Shown: in pieces, positions 1-11,485 of the stretch
Layout: every line of letters starts with the position of its first letter
How positions within the stretch are numbered: the stretch's first letter is position 1
DNA from: Ananas comosus
Taxonomy: Eukaryota; Streptophyta; Magnoliopsida; Poales; Bromeliaceae
Length of the DNA: 64,000 nt
Direction: 5' to 3'
Assembly: GCF_001540865.1 (NCBI RefSeq)
Contig: NC_033639.1
Coordinates: forward strand, 62,001 to 126,000
Notes under the pieces: generated by a model
What the model was told of the DNA's origin: nothing
Seen by the model: only the letters and a program-made list of their open reading frames with translations
Databases searched by the model: none
Translations under genes and position numbers: made by a program

Positions 1-530
1 GTTAAACTTGCAAACGACTCACCACGGCCGTTAAAATTATTGATTTTGAGCCCATTCGATCACTAGGCAAATGATATCGAAAAATCACAAAATTTATTTT
101 CTAGGTACTTCAAATACTCTAGATCAACTCTAACGGAGCCGATCGTCGATTCGAAAGTCCGAACATCGCAAACAACTTGGAAGCACGAAGGGCTCCGTGC
201 TTCCAGAAGCATACCAGCCCACTCTATAATATAATATAGGGATAATTGGCTATATACTCCTCATACGTTTGAAAATATCCGATTTATCCCTACTCTTTTT
301 TTTTCTTTCTAAAATACCCCTCATATGTTCCACCGTTATTGCAAAATACCCTCGCAGTTATCTCCTGTTGGCCAGTGACGATAGAGGGGTATATTGCAAA
401 AGACCAAAAATCAAAATACTTTTTTTGCCCCTGATTTTAAGGGCAAATAAGAAAGTCAGTGATGGTAGAAGGGTATATTTGAAAGGGCAAAATAGACAGA
501 GATAACAGAGTTAAAATTTCAATGAAAACT
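1..530. other. intergenic, no gene recognised
   Basis: Mixed-composition DNA with phrases such as GGGGTATATTGCAA and its near-inverse around 290-480, which are typical of decayed plant MITEs. I could not pair clean termini. The short open frame at 269-505 has no recognisable domain. Confidence 0.4.
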
Positions 531-1545
531 TTAAAGTTTGGAATTTAAATTTTAAATTTTAAATTTTACCTACCAAATATTAAATTTTAAATTTTCATTG
601 AAATTTGAAATTTGAAATTTAAAATTTATAATTAAAAATTAAAAATTAAAAATAAATTTAAAATTTAAAGTTTAAAATTTGAAATTTGAACTGTAAGATT
701 TCAGATTTGAAATTTTAAATTTTATTTTAAACTTAAATTTTAAATTTTAAATTTTAAACTTTAATTTTAAATTTTATTTTAAAAGTTAAAATTTAAAGTT
801 TAAAGTTGGAATTTGAAAATTAAATTTTATGATTTCAAATTAAAAATTTAAACTTCAAATTTTAAATTTGAAATAGAAATTTAAATTTAAAATTTAAAAT
901 TTGAAATTTGAAGTTTATAATTTAAAGTATAAATTTAAAATTTAAATTTAAAATTAAAATTAAAATTTAAAAATTTGAAGTTTAAATTAATTTAAAATTT
1001 AAAAATTAAATTTTGAATTTGAATTTTTAAAATCTAAATTTAAAATAAAATTTGAAATTGAAATTTAAATTTAAAATTTAAAATTTAAATTGAGAATTAA
1101 AAATTTGAAATTTAAATTAAAAATTTATATTGAAATTTATTATTTGAAAACTAAAATTTAAAATTTAATATTCGAAAATTAAAATTTGAATTTTATAGAA
1201 TTAGAAAATTTGAAATTTAAAATTTGACATTTAAATTTTGAAATTATAATTTTAAACTTTTGATATTTAAAATTTAAAATTCAAATTTTAAAATTTAAAA
1301 TTAAAAATTTGAAATTAAAAAATAATTGAATATAAATTAAATTTTAAATTTTAAATTTTAAATTTAAATTCTATGTTGGAATTTAAAATTTTATGCTGAA
1401 ATTTGAAAGTTAGAATTTGATTTATCTTTGAAATAAGAGAGACCAAAAATGATAGAATTCTTTTCCTTTGGCTAGAATGAATTATAATTTTACTCCGTTT
1501 TTTGGAGTATAGTTTAACTATACTCCAAAAATTACTTTTAGTGTA
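531..1545 (-). mobile_element. decayed TIR element filled with AAATTT low-complexity DNA
   Basis: Positions 531-1430 are almost entirely short blocks of AAATTT, AAATTTG and TTTAAAATT. Positions about 1430-1545 (TTTTCCTTTGG, then a palindromic TTGGAGTATAGTTTAACTATAC) match, in reverse complement, the subterminal part of the intact TIR element at 44827-46134. I infer a decayed reverse-oriented copy of that family. The outer terminal repeats themselves are not preserved here. Confidence 0.5.
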
Positions 1546-1611
1546 TTAGTTATAAATTATAGATTTCTCAAAGGCTGCAGATATCTATGTCTTCAATATC
1601 TCTGATCAATG

Positions 1612-1905
1612 CAATCCTATTTATTTAACTAATGCAGTCATCACTGGCGCAAAAAATGAATGTCAACCAAATTTCCTTTTTTGTATATTTGAGTTCAATT
1701 TCCTTTCATGAAATTTCTTTCTAATTAAATCGATGTGGAATTAATTCATTAAGAAAGAAGCTATTTCTTGTCCTTTTATCTTTCACCATTTTATGACTAT
1801 TATTATTCATACAAATTTGGAAAGAAAAATATCACATTATAAAGGGAATACATTCATTAAAGACTTATATATTCTCCCGCTATTGATGGTACGCGGACTT
1901 CGCTG
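1612..1905. repeat. direct repeat, copy 1
   Basis: This segment (GATGTGGAATTAATTCATTAAG, CTTGTCCTTTT, then an ATACATTCA...ATATTCT phrase) recurs in the same order and orientation at about 2680-2935, diverged but clearly alignable. The two copies are separated by a TIR element and its flanks. Confidence 0.6.
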
Positions 1906-1916
1906 GGTTTTAGGCT

Positions 1917-2474
1917 TCATTTGGTTCGGAAATTAGTAGGAACTTGTTATACCAGGGATAGATACAAGTATGGATTTTTGTAAGAACAAGACATTTTTTT
2001 GTTTGGATGAAAATGTGAGTATAAACTGAAACTAGAAAAATTGTGTTTGGATGAAAATGTGAATATAAGCTGGAATAGTTGGTAGTTATAAATAGAAAAT
2101 AATGATATTACCTCTATAATTGAATTTACATTTTTAAATTTAAACTTATAATTTTAAATTTAAAATTTTAATTTTTAAATTTTAAATTTTGAAACTAAAA
2201 TTTAAATTTTTAATTTTAAATATCAAATTTTAAATTTAAGACCAAATTTAAATTTGAAAGATATAAAATATCAAATTTAAAATTTAAAAACTAAAAATAT
2301 CAAATTTAAAATTTAAAATTTAAACTTTAAAATTTATAATTTTAAATTANGGGTGGGAACAACTTGTCCCCACCCCTTGTTTTAGCTCTGGGTGCATGGG
2401 AACAAGTTGTTCCCATCTGGTACCGGGTGGGAGGGATAACCTCCTTATCCCCTCTTTATATCCGAGCCAAATGC
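1917..2474. mobile_element. putative TIR element (MITE) with AT-rich core
   Basis: The left end CATTTGGTTCGGAAAT is matched by the right end read in reverse, CATTTGGCTCGGATAT. The core includes about 230 bp of AAATTT-type sequence, and there is an N at 2350. Target-site duplications were not clear, so the exact ends are uncertain. Confidence 0.4.
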
Positions 2475-2679
2475 TGTGTTAGAGTTTCTATCAATAGATA
2501 CATTAAAGACCCTTGTTGTCCTGCTGTTGATCGTTCGCCGACGTCATTTGGTTTTAGATTTTCTATCAATAGATGCATTAAAGACCCTTGTTACGTACCC
2601 TAGTTGTCCCCATTGATTGTTCGTCGACTTCTCTAGGTTTTAGGGTTTACAGTTTTACGCTTTAGGAAAATTTACCTTT

Positions 2680-2935
2680 TATTAATGCAATCCAATTTAT
2701 GTAACGAATTCAGTCATTAATGAATGGTAACGGAAAATATTTTAGTTGTTTAAATTGATGTGGAATTAAATTGATGTGGAATTAATTCGTTAATTAAGAA
2801 AAAATTTGTTTCTTGTCCTTTTCTCTTTCAATATTTTATGGCTATTATTTATTCAAATTTCAAAAGAAAAGAATCACGTTACTAATACATTCACAAAAGA
2901 TTCTATATTCTTTCGCCAACTTTCTTGGGTTTTAG
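2680..2935. repeat. direct repeat, copy 2
   Basis: Diverged second copy of 1612-1905. The phrase ATTGATGTGGAATTAA is itself doubled here (about 2755-2790). Confidence 0.6.
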
Positions 2936-2954
2936 AATTTTTATGAATACATGC

Positions 2955-3085
2955 ATTTAGGATTTCAGGGTTTAGGGTTTAGGATTTAGGGGTTTGGGTT
3001 TGGAGTTTTGGGTTAGGGTTTTAGGGTTTTATTGTTTAGGGCTTTAGTGTGTTCGGGTTTAGGGTTTAGGGTGTGCAATAGCATG
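2955..3085 (+). repeat. degenerate interstitial telomere-like tract
   Basis: Many TTTAGGG, TTAGGGTT and TTTGGGTT units in one orientation, with frequent single-base changes. This is the plant telomere heptamer in degenerate form, as often found inside chromosomes. Confidence 0.65.
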
Positions 3086-4967
3086 GAATCACTCGCAGAG
3101 TCTCTCAAAATCTCCTTTTTATGATACTTCATTCGCCTTTTTAATTGGGAGGATTTATTGGAGCCCCTTGAATGACACTAAATACTTAATCTCCGAGGAT
3201 AATTTTTGGCCTCTTCTATACTTGCAGAAATAATGTGTGTTTCAACCGAGGATATACAACTTAGATGTGTAACGTGAAGGAGTGAGATATATAAACCAGG
3301 TGATCATTCGAACAAAGTGATATTCATTAGAAAGTTTGGATTGTCCAAGGCTCTTGCTAGTTTCTTTCATCTCATAAGCAGCCGTCGGACCAGATCTGAC
3401 AAAATATCAAACTCTTAGTTTGCATTTACAGAAGAAAATTCCCATATCAAACCAGATTACTTGTTTCTACATCAAAGCAGGCTAAGTGGACAAAAGTGGT
3501 ATGCTGTAATAAGAGTTGCAGCATGGCAATTATGATAGAGAATTCTCAAGAGGACGTCGTACTTCTATCATTTCTCAAGAGGACGTCGTACTTCTATCAT
3601 TATGTGTAACTATTATCACATCTTCTCAAATCTATGATTTTTCAAAGTGATGCTACTCTACAATCTCTGGGGACTATGGCATACTATTTTCTGTTTTGTT
3701 TTTCTTTTGTCATTTCTATGGAGGTGATCTTCCCCTGCGTTGGACCCTTCTATTGGTTCCTAATACTAACTATAATTTCACTCGTGCATAACAGGCTAGG
3801 GATTAACCGAGTTCCTGAAGACCATTCTGGCAACTCAGCACACAGATGTGGATGGGATATTGAGCGTACGACAGCTCGCTTAGCCATGCAATTGATATTC
3901 TTTTTCAATTTGAAAACTCCCAGCATTTATTATTCCACACATTATTTGTATATATGAGGGAAAATAATGTATTATTGTAACCTTTTTATTTTTTTCACAT
4001 AATCTTTAAGATGTTATAGTCTGCTTGAAGCCTATTGTGGAAACTTTATCTCTTCGCAATAGAAGAAAGCAAAGAGTAATCTGCCCAACAAGCTCTAATC
4101 AAATAATCGGTTTTAGTGCTGAGCTTATCTGATGATATACTCAATCAGATGTGATTGTATTGTAGCAAGCAATGAGGACTTGGATGCATCTGGTTATCGT
4201 AATTTCAGATACGAATTAGCGCGTCTGTGTAATTTTAGATAGGAATTATTTCTTGGGTGATATGCAGTTTTTGTTCTGATCAAATAATGATAAAGTATTT
4301 GTTTACCTTACATGGTCGCGCGTTTGGCTCATCTGAAGGGCTCGCGAATAAATTGCAATTTGGAGACGCAATCAAATCATGCCACGTGCATTCATTAATG
4401 GAGCCTAAAGAAGAGCATGGCTCTTCTTGGTAATCACGCTTTCAGAATACAGAAATAAAATTTCCTGGCTTTTGCGAAGAGAGACAAAATGAATTTGACT
4501 TCTAAAATGAGCTGCTCCATATATGTTGGACGCAATCTAGTATTAATTACGTTTTCTTTTTCTTTGAAAAAATAAATATGCTATTCCCCTACTGTGATGG
4601 TGGGAGTTACTGCCAAGATGGCCCGGAAGACTAGAGGCCCATAAATAGAACTTGGATCACTAAGTCACAATTAGATCTTTTAGGTTCCATTTATTATACA
4701 CGTGACTCTCCATGGGGCTTCATTAATGTATAGAAAGGTGAGATAATTTGATTGAATTTTTATATTTTTACTTATTAGTATGGCCTTCATGCATGAGAGT
4801 CAGAATCAAAAACTTAATGTGATACACATATATAGAAGAGCAAATCAGTGCTTTAGAAATAAAATTAGAGATAAAATAATAACTATAGAATATCACTTTG
4901 AAGATGACAACAATCACAATATATCAATGCCATAACAAATAAATGAGACAATGAAAAAAATAATTGG
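3086..4967. other. intergenic, no gene recognised
   Basis: Unique-looking AT-rich DNA. A 107-codon open frame at 3634-3957 has no domain I recognise and no convincing promoter. A 29-bp phrase around 3545-3600 (CTCAAGAGGACGTCGTACTTC) is duplicated in tandem. Confidence 0.4.
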
Positions 4968-5028
4968 GTTTAAGGTTTAGGGTTGGGTTCGGGTGAGGGT
5001 GAGGGTGAGGGTTAGGGTTAGGGTTGTA
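4968..5028 (+). repeat. second telomere-like tract
   Basis: GGTTTAGGGTTGGG, then GGTGAGGG repeated three times, then GGTTAGGG repeats. It is short and lies 20 bp before a Helitron terminus. Confidence 0.6.
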
Positions 5029-5047
5029 TTAGGCCTCAAAGTAAATA

Positions 5048-6092
5048 CTAGTGCAGGAACCCGCGCGATACAGCGGGTAGATAATAAAATCCAAAATTTT
5101 AAATTTTAAAAAATAAAATTATTGTTAGAATTCTAAATACTAATTTTAAAAAAATTATAAAATTTTGAATGAAAGTTATATGGCTCCAAAACAGCACTAT
5201 TCTTCAATATATATGGTTAGAAACTTTAGAATTTTACTAAATTCTAAAATTTATAGTATAAAGTTCATACTATAAAGTTCAAAATAAAATAAGTCTATTA
5301 CACATATCCTTAAAATATTATAAAAATTAGATCTTGTTTAATATTTTTCATGTAACCACAAACATATCTAAAATCAAAGCAAATATGAGCACATAGGTAT
5401 TAGAACTTACCGGAGATCCGAAGGAAGGCAACACTAGACAGTAGATTAATCAACGTAGTGGATCACCGATGGATTCCTGAGGAGAAATAACAAAACATCA
5501 ATATAACAAAACATTAAAAAAAATGTACATATGTACATAGTATGTACATAGTAATAATAAAGTGAAAATATAGAGTATCTACCATTTATCATCTACCATT
5601 GATAAAATATTGTTGGAAAATATCAATTTCTAAATTTATAAAGAAAATTAAAGTTAGAATTTTTTATGCAGAAATAATTTAAGATTCAAATATTGAGCAA
5701 TTAATTAATTACAAAAAATAGTATCATAATTGAGGTAGGAGAGAAACAATAGGAAGTGGAGAAAGGAGAGAAAATAAGCTTGAGTAGAAGCCATTGGAGC
5801 GTAGTAATAATAATTAAGTTTATAGTAAAAAAGAAAAAAAGATGCATATGAAATGAAATGAAATACACAACAATAAGAAAGATAAATTTATAGACCTTTC
5901 ATAATTAAAGGTTTTAAAACGTTGCAAAAACTTTTGAAATGCCCACCATATATATATAATTATTTGGTATTTAAATCTCTCTAATTTAATAGTAACGGTT
6001 GAGTAGTGACCCTATGTAACGTTTGAGATTGACTTTATTGTTAGAAGACCAAAAGACAAAAAAAATAAAAATAAAACCTCAATATATATAGA
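5048..6092 (-). mobile_element. non-autonomous Helitron, minus strand
   Basis: Read on the minus strand, the left boundary ends in CTAG followed by host T, preceded by the GC-rich hairpin CCGCTGTATCGCGCGGG about 10 bp inside. This is the canonical Helitron 3' end. The proposed 5' end on the right (TCTATATATATTGAGG in minus-strand sense) is less certain because the preceding host base is T rather than A. The interior is AT-rich with no coding frame. Confidence 0.5.
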
Positions 6093-6097
6093 ATTAG

Positions 6098-6337
6098 GCT
6101 GGAATACTATTAATAGTAAAACGTTCTTTTTGCTATAAAGTTTTTAACCCTTGGATGAAACATTGTAGGGTCAGGATGATATTAGTCGGTTAGAGTTGAG
6201 TGGTCCCCCTAGGGTTGAGTGGTTCCCACTGGGTTATAGTATTTAATCCAATGGTTAGAAATAATGAAAAAAGTTGATCCAAAGGCTAAAAAACTGGTAG
6301 CAATAATGAGATTTTACTACTAATAGTAGCCCAGTCC
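6098..6337. mobile_element. MITE with TIRs GGCTGGAATACTATTA
   Basis: The ends GGCTGGAATACTATTAATAGTAAAA and, in reverse, GGACTGGGCTACTATTAGTAGTAAAA form terminal inverted repeats. Interior phrases (GTTGGATGAAACATTGTAGG, GGTTGAGTGGT) are shared with the MITE at 17522-17744, so the two belong to one wider family. Confidence 0.6.
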
Positions 6338-6403
6338 AACTCATATATATATATACATACATATATATATATATATATATACATACATACATATATATAT
6401 ATA

Positions 6404-6404
6404 N
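6404..6404. other. single ambiguous base or gap marker
   Basis: The N separates a TA/TACA microsatellite (6342-6403) from the intron side of a tRNA-Tyr half. The abrupt change in composition makes this a plausible assembly join. Other single Ns lie at 2350, 26138, 51096 and 60194. Confidence 0.6.
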
Positions 6405-6412
6405 CAATCCAA

Positions 6413-6449
6413 CTACAGTCCTCCGCTCTACCAACTGAGCTAAGGTCGG
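6413..6449 (-). tRNA. tRNA-Tyr(GUA) 5' half, truncated at the intron
   Basis: On the minus strand the sequence begins CCGACCTTAGCTCAG, followed by TTGGTAGAGCGGAGG and ACTGTAG. It contains the acceptor 5' strand, a canonical A box and D arm, and an anticodon-arm 5' side with GTA at nucleotides 34-36. It is exactly 37 nucleotides long to the position where plant nuclear tRNA-Tyr genes carry their intron. Only eight further bases (TTGGATTG) precede an N and a TA microsatellite. The 3' half, with B box and acceptor 3' strand, is absent from the neighbourhood. It is either a broken gene or one cut by an assembly join. Confidence 0.75.
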
Positions 6450-6483
6450 TTTTCTTTTAAAATGTAAATTCATTTCTGTAATA

Positions 6484-6910
6484 TGACATATCTACATATC
6501 TACATATCTACATATCTACATGTAGTCTACATGTAGTCTACATATCTACATATAGTCTACATGTAGTCTACATATCTACATATCTACATGTAGTCTACAT
6601 ATCTACATATCTACATGTAGTCTACATGTAGTCTACATATCTACATGTAGTCTACATGTAGTCTACATATCTACATATCTACATGTAGTCTACATATCTA
6701 CATATCTACATGTAGTCTACATATTACATATCTACATGTAGTCTACATATCTACATATCTACATGTAGTCTACATATCTACATATCTAGATATGTCGATA
6801 TGTAGATATGTAGACTACATGTAGATATGTAGATATGTAGACTACATGTAGATACCTACATATCTGCATACCTACATACCTACATACCTACATACCTACA
6901 TATCTACATA
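6484..6910. repeat. CTACATATCTACATGTAGT satellite with internal inversion
   Basis: Tandem units alternate CTACATAT and CTACATGTAGT. From about 6480 to 6785 the strand reads CTACATATCTACATGTAGTC. After a centre near 6787 (ATCTAGATATGTCGATATG) it reads the complement, ATATGTAGACTACATGTAG, until about 6850, then changes to CATACCTA units. The array is therefore partly palindromic. Confidence 0.8.
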
Positions 6911-7060
6911 TCCTATACTATTATTAAAAGCATGAGTTAGGAGAGATAAATATATCTTATGTAATATGAGATATAAATATATCTATATAATATGAGATAT
7001 AAATATATCTATATATCTATTTATCTATATATCTATGCTATTATTAAAAGCATGAGTTTC
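6911..7060 (+). mobile_element. two Helitron 5'-end-like sequences
   Basis: A|TCCTATACTATTATTAAAAG at 6911 and A|TCTATGCTATTATTAAAAGC at 7032 both resemble plant Helitron 5' termini (TC, then TATACTATTA), and both are followed by CATGAGTT. I found no matching hairpin-CTAG 3' end downstream, so these are termini only. Confidence 0.35.
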
Positions 7061-8240
7061 AAAATTTTAAAAAGAATATACTATTAATATTATTAACAGC
7101 ATGAGTTTAAACTTTTTTTTAAAAAGAAATGTGTCTGTCAATTGACTTTCAATTTTATCCTCTTAATTTTAAAAATAATATAATATATCCACACCCTTCT
7201 AATATTTCCAAAGTATATTAACTAACTTCTCTTCCACCCTGCAATTATTTAATATTTTAAAACTATGTAACATATCGGTCCCTATCTTCCTAAATTTACA
7301 CTAATTAACAACCTTTTCACTTTTCTCAAAAAAATTAACAACCTTTTCACGTGTAATTTTCTACTCTCACCATTCTTTTTTTTTTTCCTCTTTAAAACCT
7401 TAATAATGCTCCATGAATAAATAGGGTGCATAATTGTTTTTTTGTACCGCATCTATCCATGAACTGAGTGTATAATTGCTTTTCTACACTGCACCTATTT
7501 ATATATTGCTAAAATATATTACAATCTATATATCTTAAAAGATATACTATCATTCCTTAAATATAGTGTTTTATTATTATTTTTTATCTTAATTTTTTAT
7601 ATTGTTATTTTATTTTAGAGGTAATTGCTTATATATCCCAAAAAAGTTTGAGACTTTTTTATTTGCCCCGCTTAGAAGGTTAATGTGAAAATACCCTTTT
7701 AATGCTTTAAGTTTTTTCAAATATATTTATGAATAGTCATTATTTTTGTGAAATTATTATTTTGCCTATTCAAATATATCCTTCAATTGCTACCTAATTT
7801 TGTTATTTGATTTTAAAATATTAAATATTTTTTTTATTTACCCTTCAATGGTTTTCTTCCAACGCTCACCTTCTTCTATAAACTTATAAAAGCACAATAA
7901 TAACTAAAAAATAGGTCAAAATGATTTAATCAATAATTCAACACAGTTAATGCAACTAATCACAACATCACAACTTCATAGCGATATATAAATTACTAAC
8001 AGAATCTATCACATTCCGTAAAGTCTTTTCATATTAGACTTATTTTAATATCATTTTTTATATACCAACATACTATATATATTAGATTCAGAAATATTTT
8101 TATGTATTTGTAGATATTTTACTTGATATGAGGTAAGAGCAACCTTAAATTTGTTATAGTATTTTTAATTAAATAACATAGAAAAAAAAAAGTAGAAAAA
8201 AAATAAAATATATAAAAAAAATTTGGTGGTTCGGTTCAAA
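7061..8240. other. AT-rich intergenic, no gene recognised
   Basis: Poly-A/T-rich DNA with phrases typical of decayed MITEs (CTTATATATCCCAAAAAAG near 7629). There is no supported open frame. Confidence 0.4.
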
Positions 8241-8241
8241 A

Positions 8242-8447
8242 AAGAATACAATTGAAAGAAGAGAAAAAAAAAAAATTAGAAAAGTCCTAAACTAAGGAGA
8301 AAGCGCCACGTCATCATCTTACACATTGGGGATTAATATAGTTGTAAAAGAATACAATTGAAAGAAGAGAAAAAAAAAATAGAAAAGTCCTAAACTAAGG
8401 AGGAAGCGTCACGTCATCTTACATATTGGGGATTAATATAATTATAT
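8242..8447. repeat. about 105-bp tandem duplication
   Basis: AAGAATACAATTGAAAGAAG, a poly-A run, AAGTCCTAAACTAAGGAG, then CACGTCATC...TTGGGGATTAATATA occurs twice back to back with a few substitutions and one small deletion. Confidence 0.75.
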
Positions 8448-8464
8448 AGATATTTAATAATATT

Positions 8465-8586
8465 AGTCGGTAAAGATATGTAGTTTAAAATAATTGCCGT
8501 TAAAGTACCATTAGATAATAAGTAATAGTGGCTGTTCGATAATCGCCACTATAAAATTGTCGCTAAAAGGCAATTTTGTTATAGTG
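8465..8586 (-). mobile_element. CACTA-type transposon terminus (solo end)
   Basis: On the minus strand the segment starts CACTATAACAAAATTGCC and continues with GCGACAATTTTATAGTGGCG, the typical CACTA terminal and subterminal repeats. The outer edge is at 8586. The partner end was not found in the window. Confidence 0.55.
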
Positions 8587-9430
8587 GAAGCTAGAATACT
8601 ATTGGAAGTAAACAGTAATTTCTAACTTCCATGTCATATTATTAAACATGATTTAGAGAATTTGAACATTTTAGGGCTCTAATTTTGAGTTTGCGACATT
8701 ACAAGTGGTCTTAAATTTATTTTATGGTAGCTATTATTAAAATGATCAATTTTGAAATGCGGAACCCAACAAGCTTATAGCTTTGATCAAATTTAACAGC
8801 ATTGATTGCGAGTTCGGATATTCCATCGTAAGAACGATGTGAAAGTAAACTTAGAAAGCTCATATCCTCGATTAAATTTGATAGTATTAATCGTTGTTTC
8901 GGATGTCCCAACATTAAAAGGGCTGCTTAAATTTTCTCCTTGAAATTTAATTTAGGACCACAACTTTCTAATTTGAATTTTTTACTATGTTAGGCCCAAA
9001 GAGTGTCCACAAGTTTTTTTTTTATTATTATTTTTACTTCAAGAAGTATAGGGTATCGAATTGTTGGCCCTAACCATTAATTCTAAAAGCTCTGAGAGTG
9101 GTTAGAAATACGTAATTAATTTACTTAAATCATACAGATACAGTGTTCATGGATCTTGACTCAGCTCAACCGGCCTCACACCACTTCGAACATTACTCGG
9201 CTCAATTCAGTCTCACGCCATTTCGAACGTGACTCAGCCCAAAGTGGCCTCTCGCCACAGGATAGTATGCTGGCCCATTTAAACCAACATAGGGCCCACT
9301 AAAAAGTTTAAGAATGGAAAGATGACCAATTAAAATAAATAAATTAAAATAAAAGAAGGAAAGCCCTGTGCATGAAATCTTACTTAGATATGTACTTCGT
9401 TGATTTTGCATGACCATCCATGAATCTTTT

Positions 9431-9891
9431 GGGATGAATTATACCACTAGTCCCCAAACTTTTTGGAAAGTTCAACTATGGTCCTCAAACTTTTAAAATA
9501 TTTCGTTTCAGGCATAGTTTGATAATGCTTTTTCAAAAGCAGCCAATTTTAAATTTTAGGAGGTCCAAAAAAATAAAAAAAACCAGTTTCAATCTTTGCT
9601 CTGTTCATGCTACGTCAAAATATTATCCTGCAAACTCGGTGCAAGTCTATTTTTATGCATCATGCATATATTTATTAATTTTTTTTTATCTTTTATCTCA
9701 TAATTCAATCCTGATTCCAACTAAATTACATTGTTTTCTATGCTTGAAAATTTGACACCAAACTAAAAATATGAAAATTTGTTAATTCCTAAAAGTTTAT
9801 TTTCTGAAAAATGTCAAACTCAAAAATATTGAGGACCAAAATGAAGTTTGAGTAGAAGTTCAATTCTGGGACTTGTAACACAATTTATCCA
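9431..9891. mobile_element. possible MITE with GGATAAATT-type ends
   Basis: The left part GGATGAATTATACCACTAG...GTCC...AAACTT...GGTCCTC is mirrored by the right part read in reverse (GGATAAATTGTGTTACAAG...TTGGTCCTC). A similar right-end phrase recurs near 10330-10390. The inverted repeats are imperfect and no clear target duplication is seen. Confidence 0.35.
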
Positions 9892-11412
9892 ATTTTTAGG
9901 TTTATAAACTACTTTATCTACATTCATATATACCATATGTTGAATTTGGAGGTGGTGTGCGGGTTTCTTAATTATTAAAAGCTCAATCTCTGTTAGGGGT
10001 TTAATGAAACCTATTATATACTCAACATTGGTTGTTGAAGTGGGCTTGATAATTATATTTTTATTTTCATTAATCTCCAAATGTTGTATGTGATCAATTT
10101 TTTTCTTTAAAGCTTCTGATTCAAAAGGTTTGTTACTTTTTAGTATCTTAAGATGAAAGAAAATGTCACATCTCATATATATATTATAGCTTATTTGCCA
10201 TGAGAAATTTCAATTTAGCTATTGTTGAGTAAAATAAGTAGGGCTAGAATATTTCTAGATGTAAATTACACTATTTACTTCTGCATCATTTTCAGTCGCA
10301 GGACATTCTAGTTAACGAACTTAATTAAGTGTTTGGGAACCAAATGAAACTTGAATAAAAGTTCACAGTCGATGAACAATGCAATTTACCAAACAATACT
10401 AATCTAACCAATTTAAAATGTTACAAGAATAAATTCAGCTTTAATTTGAATTCATATAGAGGAAACAGAAGAAGAAAAAACTTTCCTAAAATAGCAACAC
10501 GTAGTTAAAATTTATGATCGATTAAACAAAAACTACGGAATTTGGGCCGAACAATGATGCTGAATTCCAAATATATTCGGCCTAAGGCGCCTATCTCAAA
10601 ATATAGTTTTCAGATCGAGTTTACATGTTTAAAATGAACACTTGTACTAAAAGCTATAGTCATTTTTCGTGCCTTTGATTCTTTGTACTAAGATGGACCA
10701 CAAATGTAGCCTAATCCAATTTTTCCATACATCTTAATGTGAAAGAATACGAGCATTGCTAGATCGACAACCCAAAATAGATTGTAATCCTACAATCACC
10801 ACATACAAACCCCAACTTTTCTTTATATATGTCTTCTCAGTATTTTTTTTTAACTAAAAATTTGAAAAAAAATTAGTAAATCCTAAAATTCTTAGATTGC
10901 CTCTATCACATTATCTTACAATTGCACAAACTCCCCTTCCCCCCAACCCACAGCATAGAAAACAAACCAAAATAAACAAACTAATTGTGTCTAAAAGCAC
11001 ACAGAGATAGAGCATAGAAAACAAACCAAAATAAACAAACTAATGGTGTCTAAAGGCGCACACAATTTCACAAGGTTAAAGCCATCTCTAATGAATATAT
11101 AACAATTATATATTAAGATAAACCCAAAGGTTAAAGCCCTTTATCATCACAATATATAGAGAGAGAGAGAGAGAGTGACTAGTACTACCCACACACTCTA
11201 TAGTTTAGTATAAATCTTATACCCATAATATAGTCTCTTTGCTCTATATTTACCCATTTGTCTTATCTTTTTTTGTTCTCTTTTTTTCACTAAAACTGCA
11301 AAGAGATTGTATCAACTCTTGGATCTAAGGGTATAAGATATACAATTCCTATAATATATTTATATAAAGTTCTCATTGATCACTACTAACTAATTCCTCT
11401 CTCTCCAACACC
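9892..11412. other. downstream intergenic of the zinc-finger gene
   Basis: No recognisable gene. A ~55-bp phrase (CATAGAAAACAAACCAAAAT...AACTAAT) is repeated near 10950 and 11015, and a (GA)n run lies at about 11157-11175. Part of 11200-11410 may be the 3' untranslated region of the minus-strand gene next to it. Confidence 0.4.
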
Positions 11413-11454
11413 CTACTCTTTGCTTAGTTCTTTCCCCTTGCTGTTACTCTCCAC

Positions 11455-11485
<31 letters not shown>

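Noticed and set aside
531..1430. AAATTT array as a centromeric satellite
   Set aside because: There is no fixed unit length, and the same material is found inside a TIR transposon with clear ends at 44827-46134.
3634..3957. 107-codon open frame as a gene
   Set aside because: No domain, no promoter or splice context. It is hydrophobic then Asn/His-rich without family resemblance.
9820..10176. 118-codon minus-strand frame as a protein gene
   Set aside because: It overlaps the end of a MITE-like element and has AT-driven Ile/Lys/Asn composition. No domain seen.
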